Shown here: piece after piece, positions 36,001-47,305 of the stretch
How the letters are laid out: each line of letters opens with the position of its first letter
Numbering within the stretch: position 1 is the first letter of the stretch
NCBI GenBank assembly: GCA_029721515.1
Contig: CM056556.1
Coordinates: 27,892,669-27,956,668, forward strand
Direction of reading: 5' to 3'
Length of the DNA: 64,000 nucleotides
Source: Synanceia verrucosa
Taxonomy: Eukaryota > Chordata > Actinopteri > Perciformes > Synanceiidae
Program-made: the position numbers and the translations under genes
Notes under the pieces: model-generated
Database searches by the model: none
Told to the model about the DNA's origin: nothing
Seen by the model: only the letters and a program-made list of their open reading frames with translations

Positions 36001-39000
36001 GACAGGAAACTCTCTGTGTCACAAACACATGAGACTGACAGCAGTAATGAGTCTGGACATGTGACCCTGTGTAGTCATGAGTACCAGCGGTGGGTCTGCT
36101 TGGAGAGCTACCTGCCTCGTCTGGAGGAGCAGGGAGGCTGTGGAGGAGACATGAAGAAGCTCTGCGCTCATCTGCTCAACGCCATCATGGACCAGCAGTT
36201 AAGGCAGAAGAACATGACGTACGTGACGTCACCATGCCGGTTATGGACATTAACAAATGTTCCATGTTTTCGGTCTGATCAGTTACTTGAGAGTGTTTTT
36301 ATGGAGCTGAATTCTTCTGTTTGGTTAAAGTTTGTGAAGAAAGCATCTAGAGGTCAGCATGAAGGACACCTGAAGTGTATCCAATGTCAATCTTTGTTCA
36401 TTTATATAGCACATTTAAAAACAACCACAGCCTCCAAAGTGCTGTACAAGCTGAGGCAAATATAAAAACAAGTAGCGCACAGAGGTGAGATGTTTAAAGG
36501 CAGACTGTTGCACAGGTTGGGAGCAGCTCTGGTTTTTAACCTGGAACATCCAGAAGCATCTGGTGACCTCATTGCTCTACCTGGAGCATGAAGATGCAGC
36601 TACTCAGATAAATAAGTCGGTGCCAGGCCATGCAAAGATTTAAAACAAAAACTATCCTAAAAAGCTTATGGGTCGAGCTAATCTTCTATGTATTTTAGCC
36701 TGGAGCAGCCTGGCTCTAGAGCGTCAGCAGCAGGAAGCTGTCTGCCAGACCTGCTGTCCTGCTTACAGGTGAGTACTCTGTACACTGTGTATAATGTACA
36801 CTGTAGGACTGTGTAGTATACACCCTGTACCGTGTGTGTGTGTGTGTGTGCGTGCAGGAGCTTGTCTATGAGATCACAGTTACTGAGCTCTGTGGAGGCA
36901 GAGCAGCTGCAGTGGGTGACTTCCTGTTTGAAGTGGTGTCTCAGAGATGCTCCTCCTCAGCTCCTCAGAGCATCAGTGCTGAGCTCAGCCTGCAGAACAC
37001 ACTGAACACGTGGAACAGGTACACACACTGATAGATAGATATGAGGCAGGTCATCTGTGTCATGGAGTGAGTCGCCTCTAAACTAACATTGTGTGTCACA
37101 GAGTTCTGCTGGCTCTCCCAGCAGCACTGCTCATTAAAGTACAGTCTGAAGCAGGGAGGATGACTCTGGAGTGCAGCATGCTGATAGAACATATCAACCA
37201 GCATCAGGTGAGCTGCACAGTTATTCTTCTAATCACCTGGAAAACACCTGATCAGCTGATCTCTGTTTATTCTGCCCACAACAGAGGAAAGTGTGTTCTC
37301 CAGGCGTCCCGCTGTCCTGCCGTCTGACGTCTCACCTCCTCCGAGTGAGAAGAGCTTCAGCTAGACAAACTTTTACATTCAGCTTTACTGTCATTAATCA
37401 CGTCACGAGTACAGATAAAAGAGATGTATCCTGTGTGTGTCCTGTCCAGGGTGTGTTATGTGCCAGTGTGCGGTGTGGACGTCCAGGGGAAGGAGTCAAC
37501 AGAGCCTGGTCTCAGATCAGTCAACGCTGTCCTCTGCTCCTGGTCTCCACTCTGGTACTGTGTCTCCTCACAGCTGATGAATGAAGTTTTTTTGTCTGCC
37601 TTCAGCCTGTGTGTCTGTGATGTGTTTACATGGATGCATGTTGACTTGTAGGAATAATTTAGGTGTAAATAATGGAATGTCTCAGGGTCCTGGTGTAGTT
37701 CCTGCTGGCTCATCATCATCATGACTTAGTGAGACACTGGAATAGAGCAGAGCCATTTTAAAGCCCTTTTATGTTGGTTAGAATAAGTATTTTCTAGTTT
37801 GTGTCAGTAAATGATGATCAAGTCTACATTTGAAATGATCAGGTGAGGGCACAGGGTGAGGAGGTCCTGCAGTTATTCACCATGAGCACATCAATAACAT
37901 GATGATGATAATGATGTTGCTGCTGTGTGTTTCTGTGTTGTGCAGCACTGGTGGGAGCATCTCTGTCCAGTGCTGCTGTCACTGTGGCATCGTCTGTGTG
38001 ATGGAGATCCTCTACCAGAGCAGCTGCAGCTCCTCGCTGGCTGCCAGGACTGGGCCTGCAGGTAAACCACCTCCACCTCCCACCATGCCACTGAAACATG
38101 ACTGTTTGAGGGATGAACTGAACTGGCTCAAAGCAGTCCCCTCTGGATCCTCTGGCCTCCACATGCCTTCAGCTTCCCTGTCCATGCTGTCTCTCTGGTG
38201 GTCTGTGTGTTGGTTCACTCTGGTCTGGTGACGGTCGAGGCCAGAGGCATTATGTTTTATGTTTTTCTGGTTGTCCTTCCGTCCCTCCCGTTCTGGTGAA
38301 CTACTGGATATCTGGACACACAAATGTCCTCTTGGACTCAAGGATGCACTTAGGTTGTCGTAGGTCACTGTGACCTCACAAAACAAGTTTTGGCCTCAGG
38401 AAACTCAAGAATTCATATGCACATGGTATAACGGTGATGACATTGAAACTGCAACTTCACTGGTTGAAGGAGGCAAACCGTTGTTGCTCATTGTGTCTGG
38501 TGTTCAGTTTGGGGAAGGGGCTGTCGGCACCAGTGCCTGCAGCTGCAGCTCTGACGCTGGCTGCCAGCCTGCATCGTGCCTGGCAGCGTGGAGGGAATGA
38601 CGACCAGAGCGTCAGCGCTGCTCTGGACATCCTGCGACCAGAGACGAGCGCACAGCACCGCCAGGTGAGAGCCAAGAGCTACCTTACACTCATGTTACAT
38701 TAACTCCCTTCAGTGTGATCATACATAAAAATAAACATGATACCTGTCTGCTGATTTATGTTACTGATCCATTTCTCTCAGCGTCTGTTAGGTCTCATCA
38801 TTGCTCCGTTTCTCCTTTCTTTTGACGTTTTTTTTTCCCCACCTATCATGTTTTTAACGTGCTGCTGTCTTGTCTCTTTGTTCAGGTCTTGGTATTTCTG
38901 CTTTTCCTGTGTGTGAACGACTATCTGGCATCACTCCTGTATGCTCAGGTGATTAATAATAACAGTATTTCATTGAGCATGCAGGGAGGGAACAGGAGTG

Positions 39001-40468
39001 TTCATAGAAGTATAGTTATGAAAGTCATGGACATCAGTGTACTCTGCTGCTGCACTCCTGTGTTTATTTGTATAAATGACTGACTGGGGGAATGTGCAGA
39101 GAGAGAGAAATAATGTTGAAAGGAAGTAAGTTCAATAACTACATAATTACATAATAATATTGGGGATAACAACAACAAAAAAAATAATTCTAAGGTGACA
39201 AAAACAGTGATTCTTATTTTCAGGTGATTATACAACAAGAAATGCACTTATTCATATTATATTTCATTTCTGCCACTAGATCTCTCGTTTCCCATAGATT
39301 CATTTAAGCTCTAACTGCCTCAGGCCAAATTTCACCTCCTGTGTACAACACTTAAGATTCAAAAACTAAAAGTCGATGACACAAATGAACCCAAGGCAAG
39401 TATGCAAATAATTGTCGTGCAAACTGTCTTCAAATGAAAACAGTGAGTTGGGGCAGACAGAAGAGAGGTGAGCAAGAAAAAAAAATACCAAAATAAAATG
39501 CTGAAACATCTCCACACTGTCATCATCATCATCATGCTTGTGTCTCCTGCTGCATCAGGGAGTGTGTGATGTTCACTTTAATGCTCCTTTCTGTAGGAGA
39601 GGAGTCGTCAGAAAGCCTCAGATCTTTGCAGCGCTCTTCTGCTCGTCTTAGTGGACGATGCCGACTGGCTGCTCATCTTTAAATCAAACGGTACGACCTG
39701 GTGGTCATGGTTTCATAGCAGTGACAAGAAATGGTTTCGCTTCACGTTTATTCATGCATCGCTAAATTCTTTTTCATCTCAAGACCGAGGCGTTTACCAG
39801 CCGCTCACACTGGTGGCGTCAGATGAGTTTAACCGGCTGATGCCATGGGCCTTCTACAGGTGAGTCTGTCCGTCCGTCTCATTTCTTCCACTCGTACTAA
39901 AGGTAACGGTGAGGCTAACTCTAACCCTAACTGCTGCTGCTCCGTGTGTTTAGCTTGCTGCTCCAGCAGAGCGCTGAGCTGCTGGACAGAGCGCTGTGCT
40001 GTCCAGGCTTCCTCCATACTGCTGTCCTCTGCTACATCAGTCTGCTGCAGCTTTTCCTGGACGGACGGACACTTCCAGTGGCCTCTGACCCCTCTGACAG
40101 TCAGGTGACTGAGTCTTTACAGGTTTATCACAGCGATGATGTCATTCAAACTGGTGTCGGTGCTCTGAAGTCAATCTGTGAACTGTGTCATCAGATCCTG
40201 AGTCACACCAAGCTGTTTCTCCTGAGAGCCATCTCACAGACGTCTCCTGCTGCTCTGTCCTCCAGCCAGCTCAGACAGGTCAGCAAACACCCAGCACACA
40301 GGTGCTACGTCTCTTTTTAGAGCTCACTTCACTTATTCTGTCTTTGTCTCCATCACTCCCTCCTGTGTGGTCCAGCTGGAGTCCCAGTGTGCAGACCTGG
40401 ACTCGGAGGTGGCAGCAGCTCTCTCTGGTCATCTTGACCGTCTCAGCCCAGAGATGGACTTCCTCTGA
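21298..40468 (+). CDS. fanca: Fanconi anaemia group A protein
   Basis: FANCA is a nuclear subunit of the Fanconi core complex that promotes FANCD2-FANCI ubiquitination in interstrand-crosslink repair. I placed 42 exons that all join in phase, giving 1,439 residues (human 1,455). Exons: 21298-21358, 21736-21848, 22609-22705, 22829-22983, 23420-23515, 23892-23965, 24328-24437, 25171-25281, 25398-25452, 26983-27095, 27189-27265, 27787-27928, 29123-29256, 29594-29704, 30492-30587, 30708-30764, 31158-31246, 31806-31866, 31957-32006, 32187-32257, 32441-32539, 33188-33321, 33406-33476, 34279-34378, 34472-34659, 34768-34864, 35641-35844, 35923-35996, 36075-36218, 36699-36768, 36858-37018, 37102-37207, 37285-37344, 37450-37554, 37946-38061, 38508-38664, 38886-38948, 39597-39690, 39784-39859, 39954-40104, 40195-40278, 40376-40468. 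Diagnostic blocks include ITAFLLARQGGLEGPA, SLAKTRLADLK, SIFRRPYFLTRFLPALLTPR and the late MPWAFYSLL. The N-terminal LLAGRV motif matches human. Exon 9 uses a poor donor (GTTTTT). Exon 40 could extend 18 bp. The start at 21298 has A at -3; 21250 is the in-frame alternative. Confidence 0.95.
23978..24022. repeat. (TA)n microsatellite in fanca intron 6
   Basis: A run of alternating T and A of about 40 bp, starting after a short gtatgtatg stretch downstream of exon 6. Confidence 0.9.
25690..26680. repeat. AT-rich minisatellite in fanca intron 9
   Basis: About 25 imperfect copies of a roughly 38-bp unit of the form gagagataaaaatagaaat, then ataagacaaaataaaatac. The strand is almost free of T-rich blocks. 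Units vary in A-run length and by substitution (aatac/taaga, cgag/aag/tgag). Several copies form composite blocks that recur, for example aaaaatagaaatttaagac followed by gatacaaatagaagtataa near 25875-25935 and again near 26040-26090. The minus-strand open frames rich in Phe, Tyr and Leu are artefacts of this composition. Confidence 0.92.
28455..29115. repeat. Dispersed repeat in fanca intron 12
   Basis: Begins with tcaatcaaattttatttg and tagcacc, continues with a purine-rich stretch, and later holds an open-looking region (cgggagccagtgaagagagc, tttacaataatctaacctc) ending just before exon 13. The opening resembles the one at 36395. I recall such sequences as common interspersed repeats in fish but cannot assign a family. 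Its end is within 10 bp of the exon 13 acceptor, so it probably contributes sequence near the splice site. Confidence 0.45.
29887..29977. repeat. Near-perfect 27-bp inverted repeat (hairpin) in fanca intron 14
   Basis: The left arm 29887-29913 and right arm 29951-29977 are reverse complements with one mismatch in 27 positions. The arm core is attggctctttgtgtgaagg. The 37-bp loop carries a (TATTC)n run. It could be a small MITE, a solo inverted duplication or a transcribed hairpin. Confidence 0.85.
30918..30968. repeat. (TA)n microsatellite in fanca intron 16
   Basis: Alternating TA interrupted by tctatcta. A similar (TA)n tract of about 26 bp lies in intron 21 at about 32804-32830. Confidence 0.9.
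36395..36690. repeat. Dispersed repeat in fanca intron 29
   Basis: Opens with catttatatagcacattt and agtgctgtac, a pattern similar to the start of the repeat at 28455. It runs to just before the exon 30 acceptor. The family was not identified. Confidence 0.4.
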
Positions 40469-41371
40469 CAGCAGGTCTGACACTTTACTGCACAGTCTCA
40501 GTGATAGTAACTGATGATTCAGTCCATCTTAACCTGAGAGAAACATTTAACACTCTGTAAAAAAAAAAACAAACTCATACATTTTATTTTTGTCTTTTTA
40601 TACATAATGCACACAGGACTTTATTATCCACATGAAGCCCTTTTCACTGTTTACAATACACATATCAACTCTGAAAGAGTATTTAGCATTGTAATAACTT
40701 AATAAAAAAGCCGTGACATAATAAAACCGAGTCCTCTTGGAAATAATTCTGCAGAACTCTGTGCACTGTGAAGAGGTTAGCCATAGTGCTACACATGTAT
40801 TTAGGCATTATAGGGTCTGACTAGATCTGTAGTCAAACTCATGTTTACATCAGATCTGTAACAGAAGCACCAGAAGTTCTGATCCTTCAGCTCTCCATGA
40901 AATCAAACCTCTTTCTGATATTTTTTCACTCTATCATTATCTGGTCGTACAACGTTATGTATTATTGTTAGTCCATCACCACGCTGGATTCTCTACCTTC
41001 AAGTGTGAAACTGACAATGCGGCGGGTCATTTTCTAAATAGATTTTTACTCTTAAACTGGAATAAGTTACTGCTGATGGCAACATTTAGTCGCTGGTCAG
41101 TTCAGGAACAAATCAACGCCTGTTGACCCACAAACCTGGATCCTAAGCTAAAACCTAAACTTGTGGTAAATTTGGTCAGAAGATGTCCTGACAGTGAAAT
41201 GAGAGGTGTACTGTGAAGAGCTGAAACTTCATGTTGAAGGAACCAGTGACTTAAAATCGCTCTACTGGTAGAGAGCAGAGATAAACCCCATCCCAGAGCA
41301 GGACCTGGATGTGAAAACATGGAACCCCTCATGGTTCATGTAGTGGTGCAGCAGACCTGGACCCCCTGCTG
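40469..41371. other. Convergent 3' UTRs of fanca and znf276
   Basis: The two genes end tail-to-tail. On the plus strand the first AATAAA after the fanca stop is at 40701-40706, with another at 40720-40725. On the minus strand the first AATAAA after the znf276 stop is at 40620-40625, with another at 40583-40588. If these signals are used, the transcripts overlap by about 100 bp or more. The sequence signals are visible; the overlap is inferred. Confidence 0.6.
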
Positions 41372-44300
41372 TCATCGGTCCTGGTCCTGCTGAACCACCT
41401 CCCCGCTCACAGTGATGGTGTGCAGGTCAGAGTAGGACGGCTGCTGCTGCTCCTGGCTGCCGCCTCTCTGAACCTTGGCCTGAATCAGCGGGTGGACCAT
41501 GGACATGTGGACGTTCAAGTTGTGGGCCTTCTCGAAACGCTTCCCGCACATGAGGCACGCAAACTCCAGGTCAGCTTCCGCCTTGTGTTTGGTCATGTGG
41601 TATTTGAGTGAGGCTCGCTGGCGACACTGGAAGCCACACACCTCACATCTGAAGGGGGGAACATGTCTCCAACATTTTAACTCTAAATTATGCTCAGATT
41701 AATTTCTATCGTTTTATCTACCGTTCATGAGCTACAGACAATCCCAGCAGTACTCACTGGAGTGGCTTGGCCCCTGAATGTCTCATCTGGTGAACTGACA
41801 GGTGTTTCCTCTGTTTGAAGGTTTGGCCGCACTGATCACAGATGTAGTTCCTCTCCTCTGGAAACAGAGGACAAACTTAGGTACAAGCCAGAAGACACAT
41901 GAAAGGCTCTTTATCAATCAGAGCTTTAGACAGAAATACTGACAGAGGGGTGGAGGCGCTGCTGTTTGGTTAAATCAGTTTCCCGTCACAAACATTTCAA
42001 TAATTTTAAGTTGTTAAGTTGTCCAGAGTATTTTTCTTGACATAATGTGAACTTGCATCAAGACTGAGCTGTGTCTGTGTGCTAATACTTTTATTATCTG
42101 ACAGGTCGGTTGTAGCAGGGTGAAAGTCTGTGGTCTACTGAACTATTCTGGAGGTCCTTAACATGTCAGACGGGTCTGTGGCGCTACAGTGTGAGACTGA
42201 TTGTTCTGAACAGTGTTAGCTGAGATGCTGCAGGGCAGTTCTTCTTTGACAGAACAGAAAAGTACGGGGCCATGTTTTCACTGTGAGGATTTGAAAAAGC
42301 ACAGAGAGGCTCGAAGGGCCATGACTTCCTTCTCTGCTTCGGTAGATTATATTAATGTTCTGAGTCACACATCTAGAACCTCTGACGCTTCAGTGAATGC
42401 CTTTTTGACGAACATCTTTGTGAGAGGCCTCACCTGTGTGAATGAGCTTGACGTGTCGCTGCAGGTAGCGGTCGATCATGAACACCTTGTTGCAGCCAGG
42501 ATGAGGGCAGGGTCGCTCCTTCACCTCCTCATGATGCTCCTTGATGTGCTTCTGAAGACTCAACCAATAAGAGACTTCAACAATCAAAGGCAGAGGGCAC
42601 TGAAATGGTCTGCTGTTGTTTTTAACGGCTTATGTCACCTCCACGTGCATCCAAAGGTAGATTAGAATAGAATAGATACTTTATTTGTCGCATATATATC
42701 GCTACATACATGAAATTTGTCCTCTGCATTGAACCCATCCCCTCAGGGAGCAGTGGGCTGCCATGTAAGGCGCCTGGGGAGCTGGGGGTTCGATGCCTTG
42801 CTCAAGGGCACCTCGGCAGTGCCCAGGAGGAGAAACTGGCACCTCTCCAGCCACCAGTCCACTCTCCAAACTTGTTCCGACCTGGACTTGAACCGGCGAC
42901 CCTCCGATTCCCAGCCCCCCAATTAAGTTATTGAATTATTGAATTCTGACCTTCAAACCATCAGGAGCTTTATAGACGGCCGTACAGCCCTGGTAAGGAC
43001 ACTTGTAGATGTTGGGCAGCTCCTCCCTGGAAATAAAAACACAGAAGCAGTTTGTTAATGCACTGATATGCTCCGCTGGTTGATTCTGGCTGGAGATAAG
43101 TCTAACTAGCTAGCCAGTGGTGCACATTAAACACCGGGAGAAACTCAGATTACAACCCACACAGAGGGAGAGAGGCTTCAGTCTCTGCTCTGGTACATAA
43201 TACTCCTCCACATCTTTATATAGCAGCCAGCTGTTTGCCAGCCTCCTCAGCTGGACGGAGTTTGCATATTAGAGTCAAAAATTCTCACATACCCTTTAGG
43301 CTTTAACTTGTTCTTCCAGCCTGGTTTGGGTCCAGGTTTTTTCTTGATCTTGGGCTCCTCCAGGGCCTTCGGGCTTCTCCTCCTCTTGTTGGGGACAGTC
43401 GCTCTGTGAGCTCTGGGAAAAGACACTTTCAGTCCATCTCTGGTGTTTTAGTGGAAACAAGCTTTCCTAAAGAACATCTGCACCCACCTCTTTTCTGAGA
43501 GCGGCTCGAACAGCTCGTCTTCTGATAACCCTCCTTTTCTGCTCTCCTCAAAGTCATCCTCGGAGATGAACCTGAACACACACGTGTAGATAATATGGCC
43601 TTTTATCAGAGTTTTGGCTTCTACCCTGCAAACTGAGCCATCATCACATTACAGAATTTGGTTAATTTACCTGGCGTTGCAGGGACTTCCTACACTGTGA
43701 CAAGTTAAATTTGTTAACTTGTTCTACTCCACTGTTCATTCATGCTTCAGTTCCAGGAAAAACACCACATGAACTGCTGGGATCGGTCCATGTCACTTTA
43801 ACATTCAGTCAGACTTTATTTGTTTTCAAATTACCATCATCACTTATGGTAACTGAGTATGAATGACTAACACTAATCACTAACTGACCTTTATGGTAAA
43901 AGTAGTATACTGTGTAAAAATACAGTAGAGAATATTTTTGAGGATACACCCAAGACTGGGATATGTGCATGCTAGAGATTAGCATTCATGCTACAGATTA
44001 GCATAATATATTCACAGGCTAATTAGCAACAACACTCATAAATAAAACCCACATACGTTAGTTTTTAGCTAAAAAAAGATGTGGTTTTCTCTTTAGAAGC
44101 ACCAGACAGGACACTGAGGTTTAGAAGCAGCGATACGAGCAGAAAGATGAACAGTGAGACTAACCGGTCGGACAGATCACTGTCAGCAGCTCTGTCCTCC
44201 AGCTGGGCCGCCTCCTCATGAACTGTAAAATCTGAAAAATACAGACGCCACACAAGCCAGACAAACACTCAGGTGATGCATAGTGATGAGATTTTAACAA

Positions 44301-45903
44301 CAGCAGAGAAGCAGGTAAGTGATATCTTTCTGCTGCCCTGTAATGCCATGCATTGGTTGATCGAGAAAATCTGAAAACATCCATCACAGATCCTCAAACA
44401 AGCAGTACCAGTTGTGTGCCTCGTATCCACAGCTGATGCTGACCTCTGATTAGCTATGAGCGCTCTCACCTTCAGTGTTGCTGGTCCAGTCAGGCAGCGC
44501 TGAGCTCTGAGTCTGTACTGGGAGTGCAGGTGGACTTTGCTGAGTCAGAGCGCTTATACTTCCTGCTGGGGTTCTTCCTCTCTCGCTGGGCTGCTCCTCC
44601 TCATCTTCCTCTTCCTCTGACATCACTCCATCACCACTTCCACTCCCTAACGCTCCACTGCACAAGTTCACTTTGTACCCTGGGTTGGAATTAGTTGTGC
44701 ACTGAGTATCCATCATGTATCTGTGACCATCCACACAACTCCAGACGGCCTTCACGGAGCCCCAGCACCGGTCCTCCAGCACCTCCTTCAGATCGGGGCA
44801 TGAACGGCAGGCCTCTCCGTGGTGGTGGACCCAGGACACCAGGTTGTGGAGGCACTTGGAGTCTGAAGTAAAGGACTGTGGTGCTGAAAGGACAAAGCAG
44901 AATGTCTCAACATTGTAACACGATCGGCTGATTTATGTAATTTCTGAAAGCTAAAGCTTACATTTACTTGCTGAGCTATTGTTTGCTGAGGCCACTGGAC
45001 ACTCCTTCCTAAAACAGGAATAACAACAGAACAACTGAGAATCCAACAATAAAGGCAGACTTTTAAAGGCACACTCAAGTTGATTTTTTTCTTGGACTCA
45101 CCAGCTTTGGAGGTTCTCTTTCCCAACTGGTGGGAGGTTGACTCTCTGCAAGAACCTGACCAGGATGCTGTGGCACTTATAGAACTTGGAGTGGCATTTC
45201 TTGCAGATAAACTCTGATAACCGGGGGTCACGGTCCAACTGTACCCCCACCAGTCGCTGGAAGTCTGTGTGGAATAAAAGGGGTGACTGCGCTGCTGAGT
45301 CCGACTCTTCGTCAACAATATTAATGGAATCCTGAGACCTCTTGTTGAAGGCGTGTCGGAGGCTGCGTGGAGAGAACTTCCCATGGCAGAGTCGACAGCT
45401 GGCAGTTGACAGTCGACCTGCTGGGAGAAATAATAGATGCCAGCACTATTTAGGAAGAGACACTGAGTTTATGTAGGTTATCTTTATTTAAAAGAAAAGG
45501 ATATCATACACAGCTGTCTTCATGTCAAATGTTTATGCCAAACGTGGCTTTAAATCAGCATATATCTGATCCAATAAGCAGCATTTTGTGAAAAAAAAAA
45601 AAGTCCACCCATTTTAATAAATGTGAATTTATATCTTCACAAGACAGGAGACAACACATGAAGACACTCACCTGAAGATCTGGTCTTGCTCTCTGGATGT
45701 TTTTGTGTGTCGGCCGCTGCCACACTGCAGCCTGAGTTTGCAGCTTTGTCCTCTGCAGTGTTATCATGGTAGAAACTGTCTGTGGTTAGAGGGACATTTT
45801 TCTGAGGTCTCCCTCTGTTTCCAGACAGTTGCTTAACCTCACTGATGCTTTGACACGTTTTCTGTGTCTCAGATGACCTTGGACGCCTGCTTTTCCTCTT
45901 CAT
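41372..45903 (-). CDS. znf276: Zinc finger protein 276 (ZAD and C2H2)
   Basis: A nuclear DNA-binding protein of poorly known targets. Eleven coding exons join in phase (minus order): 45903-45672, 45417-45102, 45008-44968, 44883-44470, 44231-44165, 43571-43488, 43412-43293, 43026-42951, 42551-42434, 41857-41758 and 41648-41372. The product is 614 residues, the length I recall for human ZNF276. A zinc-associated ZAD domain starts CRLCHGKFSPRSLRHAF and is closed by CKKCHSKFYKCHS. An acidic, Ser-rich middle follows, then the basic KKKPGPKPGWKNKLK, and then five C2H2 fingers, including GCTAVYK, GCNKVFMIDRYLQRH, CGQTFKQRKHLSVH, CGFQCRQRASLKYH and CGKRFEKAHNLNVH. I placed the start at MKRKS because human begins MKR. 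Exon 1 (46553 upward) is open in the same phase, so an N-terminal extension starting MEHFV is possible. Confidence 0.94.
42660..42930. repeat. SINE-like dispersed repeat in a znf276 intron
   Basis: Starts with an AT-rich aatagaatagatactttat motif. It contains ggggttcgatgcc, which resembles an RNA polymerase III box B, followed by ttgctcaagggcacctcggc, a sequence I remember as very common in fish genomes. It ends near gacttgaaccggcgacc, with no protein-coding content. The family was not assigned. Confidence 0.55.
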
Positions 45904-46552
45904 AGTGTCTTCTATAGTTGGACTCCCAGCAGCTGATCCAGATGGTGGAGCCTGCAGCCTGTGCCACTGTGAAGATCTGCAGCATAAAACAAGATCCACT
46001 GAGATTATCAGAGTCTAGATATCAATCTGTCTTTGCATTATTAAACAATTAACTAAACAATGCATTATCTTAAAGGAAGCTGCATTTGCCTTTAGTCATA
46101 GTAAACACCCTCTGGCATGACATTACCACCACAGTTTACCACATTTTGCCACAGAGAAATAAAAACACTAAAATGCATCACCCATCAACATATCAGCACC
46201 ATCCAGTACCGTTTCATGAACATTACATGCTCTCATGAAGAAAAACCAGTGTTTGGAGTTACATTAAAAATAAAATCCTGCTAACCAGGTCATTGATAAG
46301 CTAAAGATATTATTTTAACATTGACCACGTTGTGTTTTAGTCTCTCCTAATTTACATTTCAGAGTATTTTAGGAGATAACAGCAGATAGAAAAACTGGGT
46401 TGTTCAAACTTTGACGTTACGACAAATTCATGTTTAATTTCAACAAGCTAACGTTAGCCTGGTTAGCTTGAAGCAGCCTGCTAGCTGCGTTTGCTAGCTA
46501 CTGTCAAAATGTTATCCGGTTTTAACTCATGCAGTCTAGTGGCACAGCTTAC
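45904..46552 (-). other. znf276 5' UTR tail and intron 1
   Basis: The second exon extends upstream of the chosen ATG to an acceptor (gatcttcacag) near 45970. The rest is intron 1, ending at the exon 1 donor GTAAGCT (46552-46546 on the minus strand). I see nothing else here. Confidence 0.5.
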
Positions 46553-46740
46553 CTTCAGGGTATAAAGAAGTGCTAGCTCTTCAAGTTCATGTTGTTTTTT
46601 CACATCAGAGATGCTTTTCATGAGCCAGGAAGAGGTCTGCGCTGCTCGGTTGTAAACATTAGAACCCGGAAGTGCTAATTCAGAGGTGACAAAATGCTCC
46701 ACGAGCCCGACTACAGCGCCCCCCTCCGTCCATAGACTAC
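46553..46740 (-). promoter_or_regulatory. znf276 exon 1 and promoter
   Basis: Exon 1 ends at a clean donor. It lies beside CCGGAAGT (46676-46683), an ETS site. The minus-strand frame beginning MEHFVTSE runs through it to the donor in phase 0, so exon 1 is either 5' UTR or an N-terminal extension. There is no TATA box. Confidence 0.5.
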
Positions 46741-47031
46741 ATGTATCATAACTATCATTTTTTATTCATATTTATTATATTAGTATTTTTTTTGTTCATT
46801 ATAATGATCACATGATGTTATATTATATTATAGAATACATTCATACATACAAATACAAACAAACACATATACATACATACCGGGTTAAATTCCCACCCAT
46901 TGCACTATATTCTATATATAGATGCAGCTCAGTCTGTGGTGACCTGGACTGGGTATACATACATGTAATGGTGTGTGTTATACCTTTATAATTTTTTTTA
47001 TTTGTTTTTATATAGATACAGGAGGACCTAT
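46741..47031. other. AT-rich spacer between znf276 and pyurf
   Basis: Simple AT-rich DNA with imperfect catacata and ttatatta runs. No gene is seen. Confidence 0.5.
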
Positions 47032-47115
47032 ATTCAGGTGACACAGGAAGAGGAGCAGTATTCAGGTGACACAGGAAGAGGAGCAGTATTCAGGTGACAC
47101 AGGAAGAGGAGCAGT
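47032..47115. repeat. Three perfect tandem copies of a 28-bp unit
   Basis: Unit attcaggtgacacaggaaga plus ggagcagt, repeated exactly three times at 47032-47059, 47060-47087 and 47088-47115. It lies about 190 bp upstream of the pyurf ATG. The unit length is not a multiple of three. Confidence 0.97.
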
Positions 47116-47193
47116 AGCAGTCTTTTTTTGTTTTTGTTTCTTTTTTGAGGGGGGTATTAGTAGTCATTCTGATTCACACTCCATTCCAGTTGG

Positions 47194-47232
47194 TGGCGGT
47201 AATGCACCAATACGTTGTTTGCCAACCGCCAA
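47194..47232 (+). repeat. 39-bp palindrome-ended element, copy B
   Basis: Begins TGGCGGTA and ends AACCGCCAA, matching copy A at 2882-2920 in length, orientation, ends and the CGTTGTTT core. It is followed by ataaaacaccac and an (AGA)n tract at 47244-47271, a possible retroposon tail. It ends 74 bp before the pyurf ATG and so is probably promoter or 5' UTR. Confidence 0.65.
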
Positions 47233-47305
47233 TAAAACACCACAAGAAGAAGAAGAAGAAGAAGAAGAAGACGCAGCCGTAGCAGCAGCAGTCGTTGTTC
47301 CGGCC

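Noticed and set aside
42700..42930. A possible tRNA gene because of ggttcgatgcc
   Set aside because: No cloverleaf could be formed around it. It is better read as a SINE-like repeat with a box B-like motif.
44788..45384. A 198-codon minus-strand ORF
   Set aside because: It is a different frame over the znf276 ZAD exon. The true frame carries CRLCHGKF and CKKCHSKF.
47066..47305. In-frame upstream extension of pyurf
   Set aside because: It would translate the (AGA)n tract into poly-Glu. The start at 47306 has a strong context and the family's N-terminal character.
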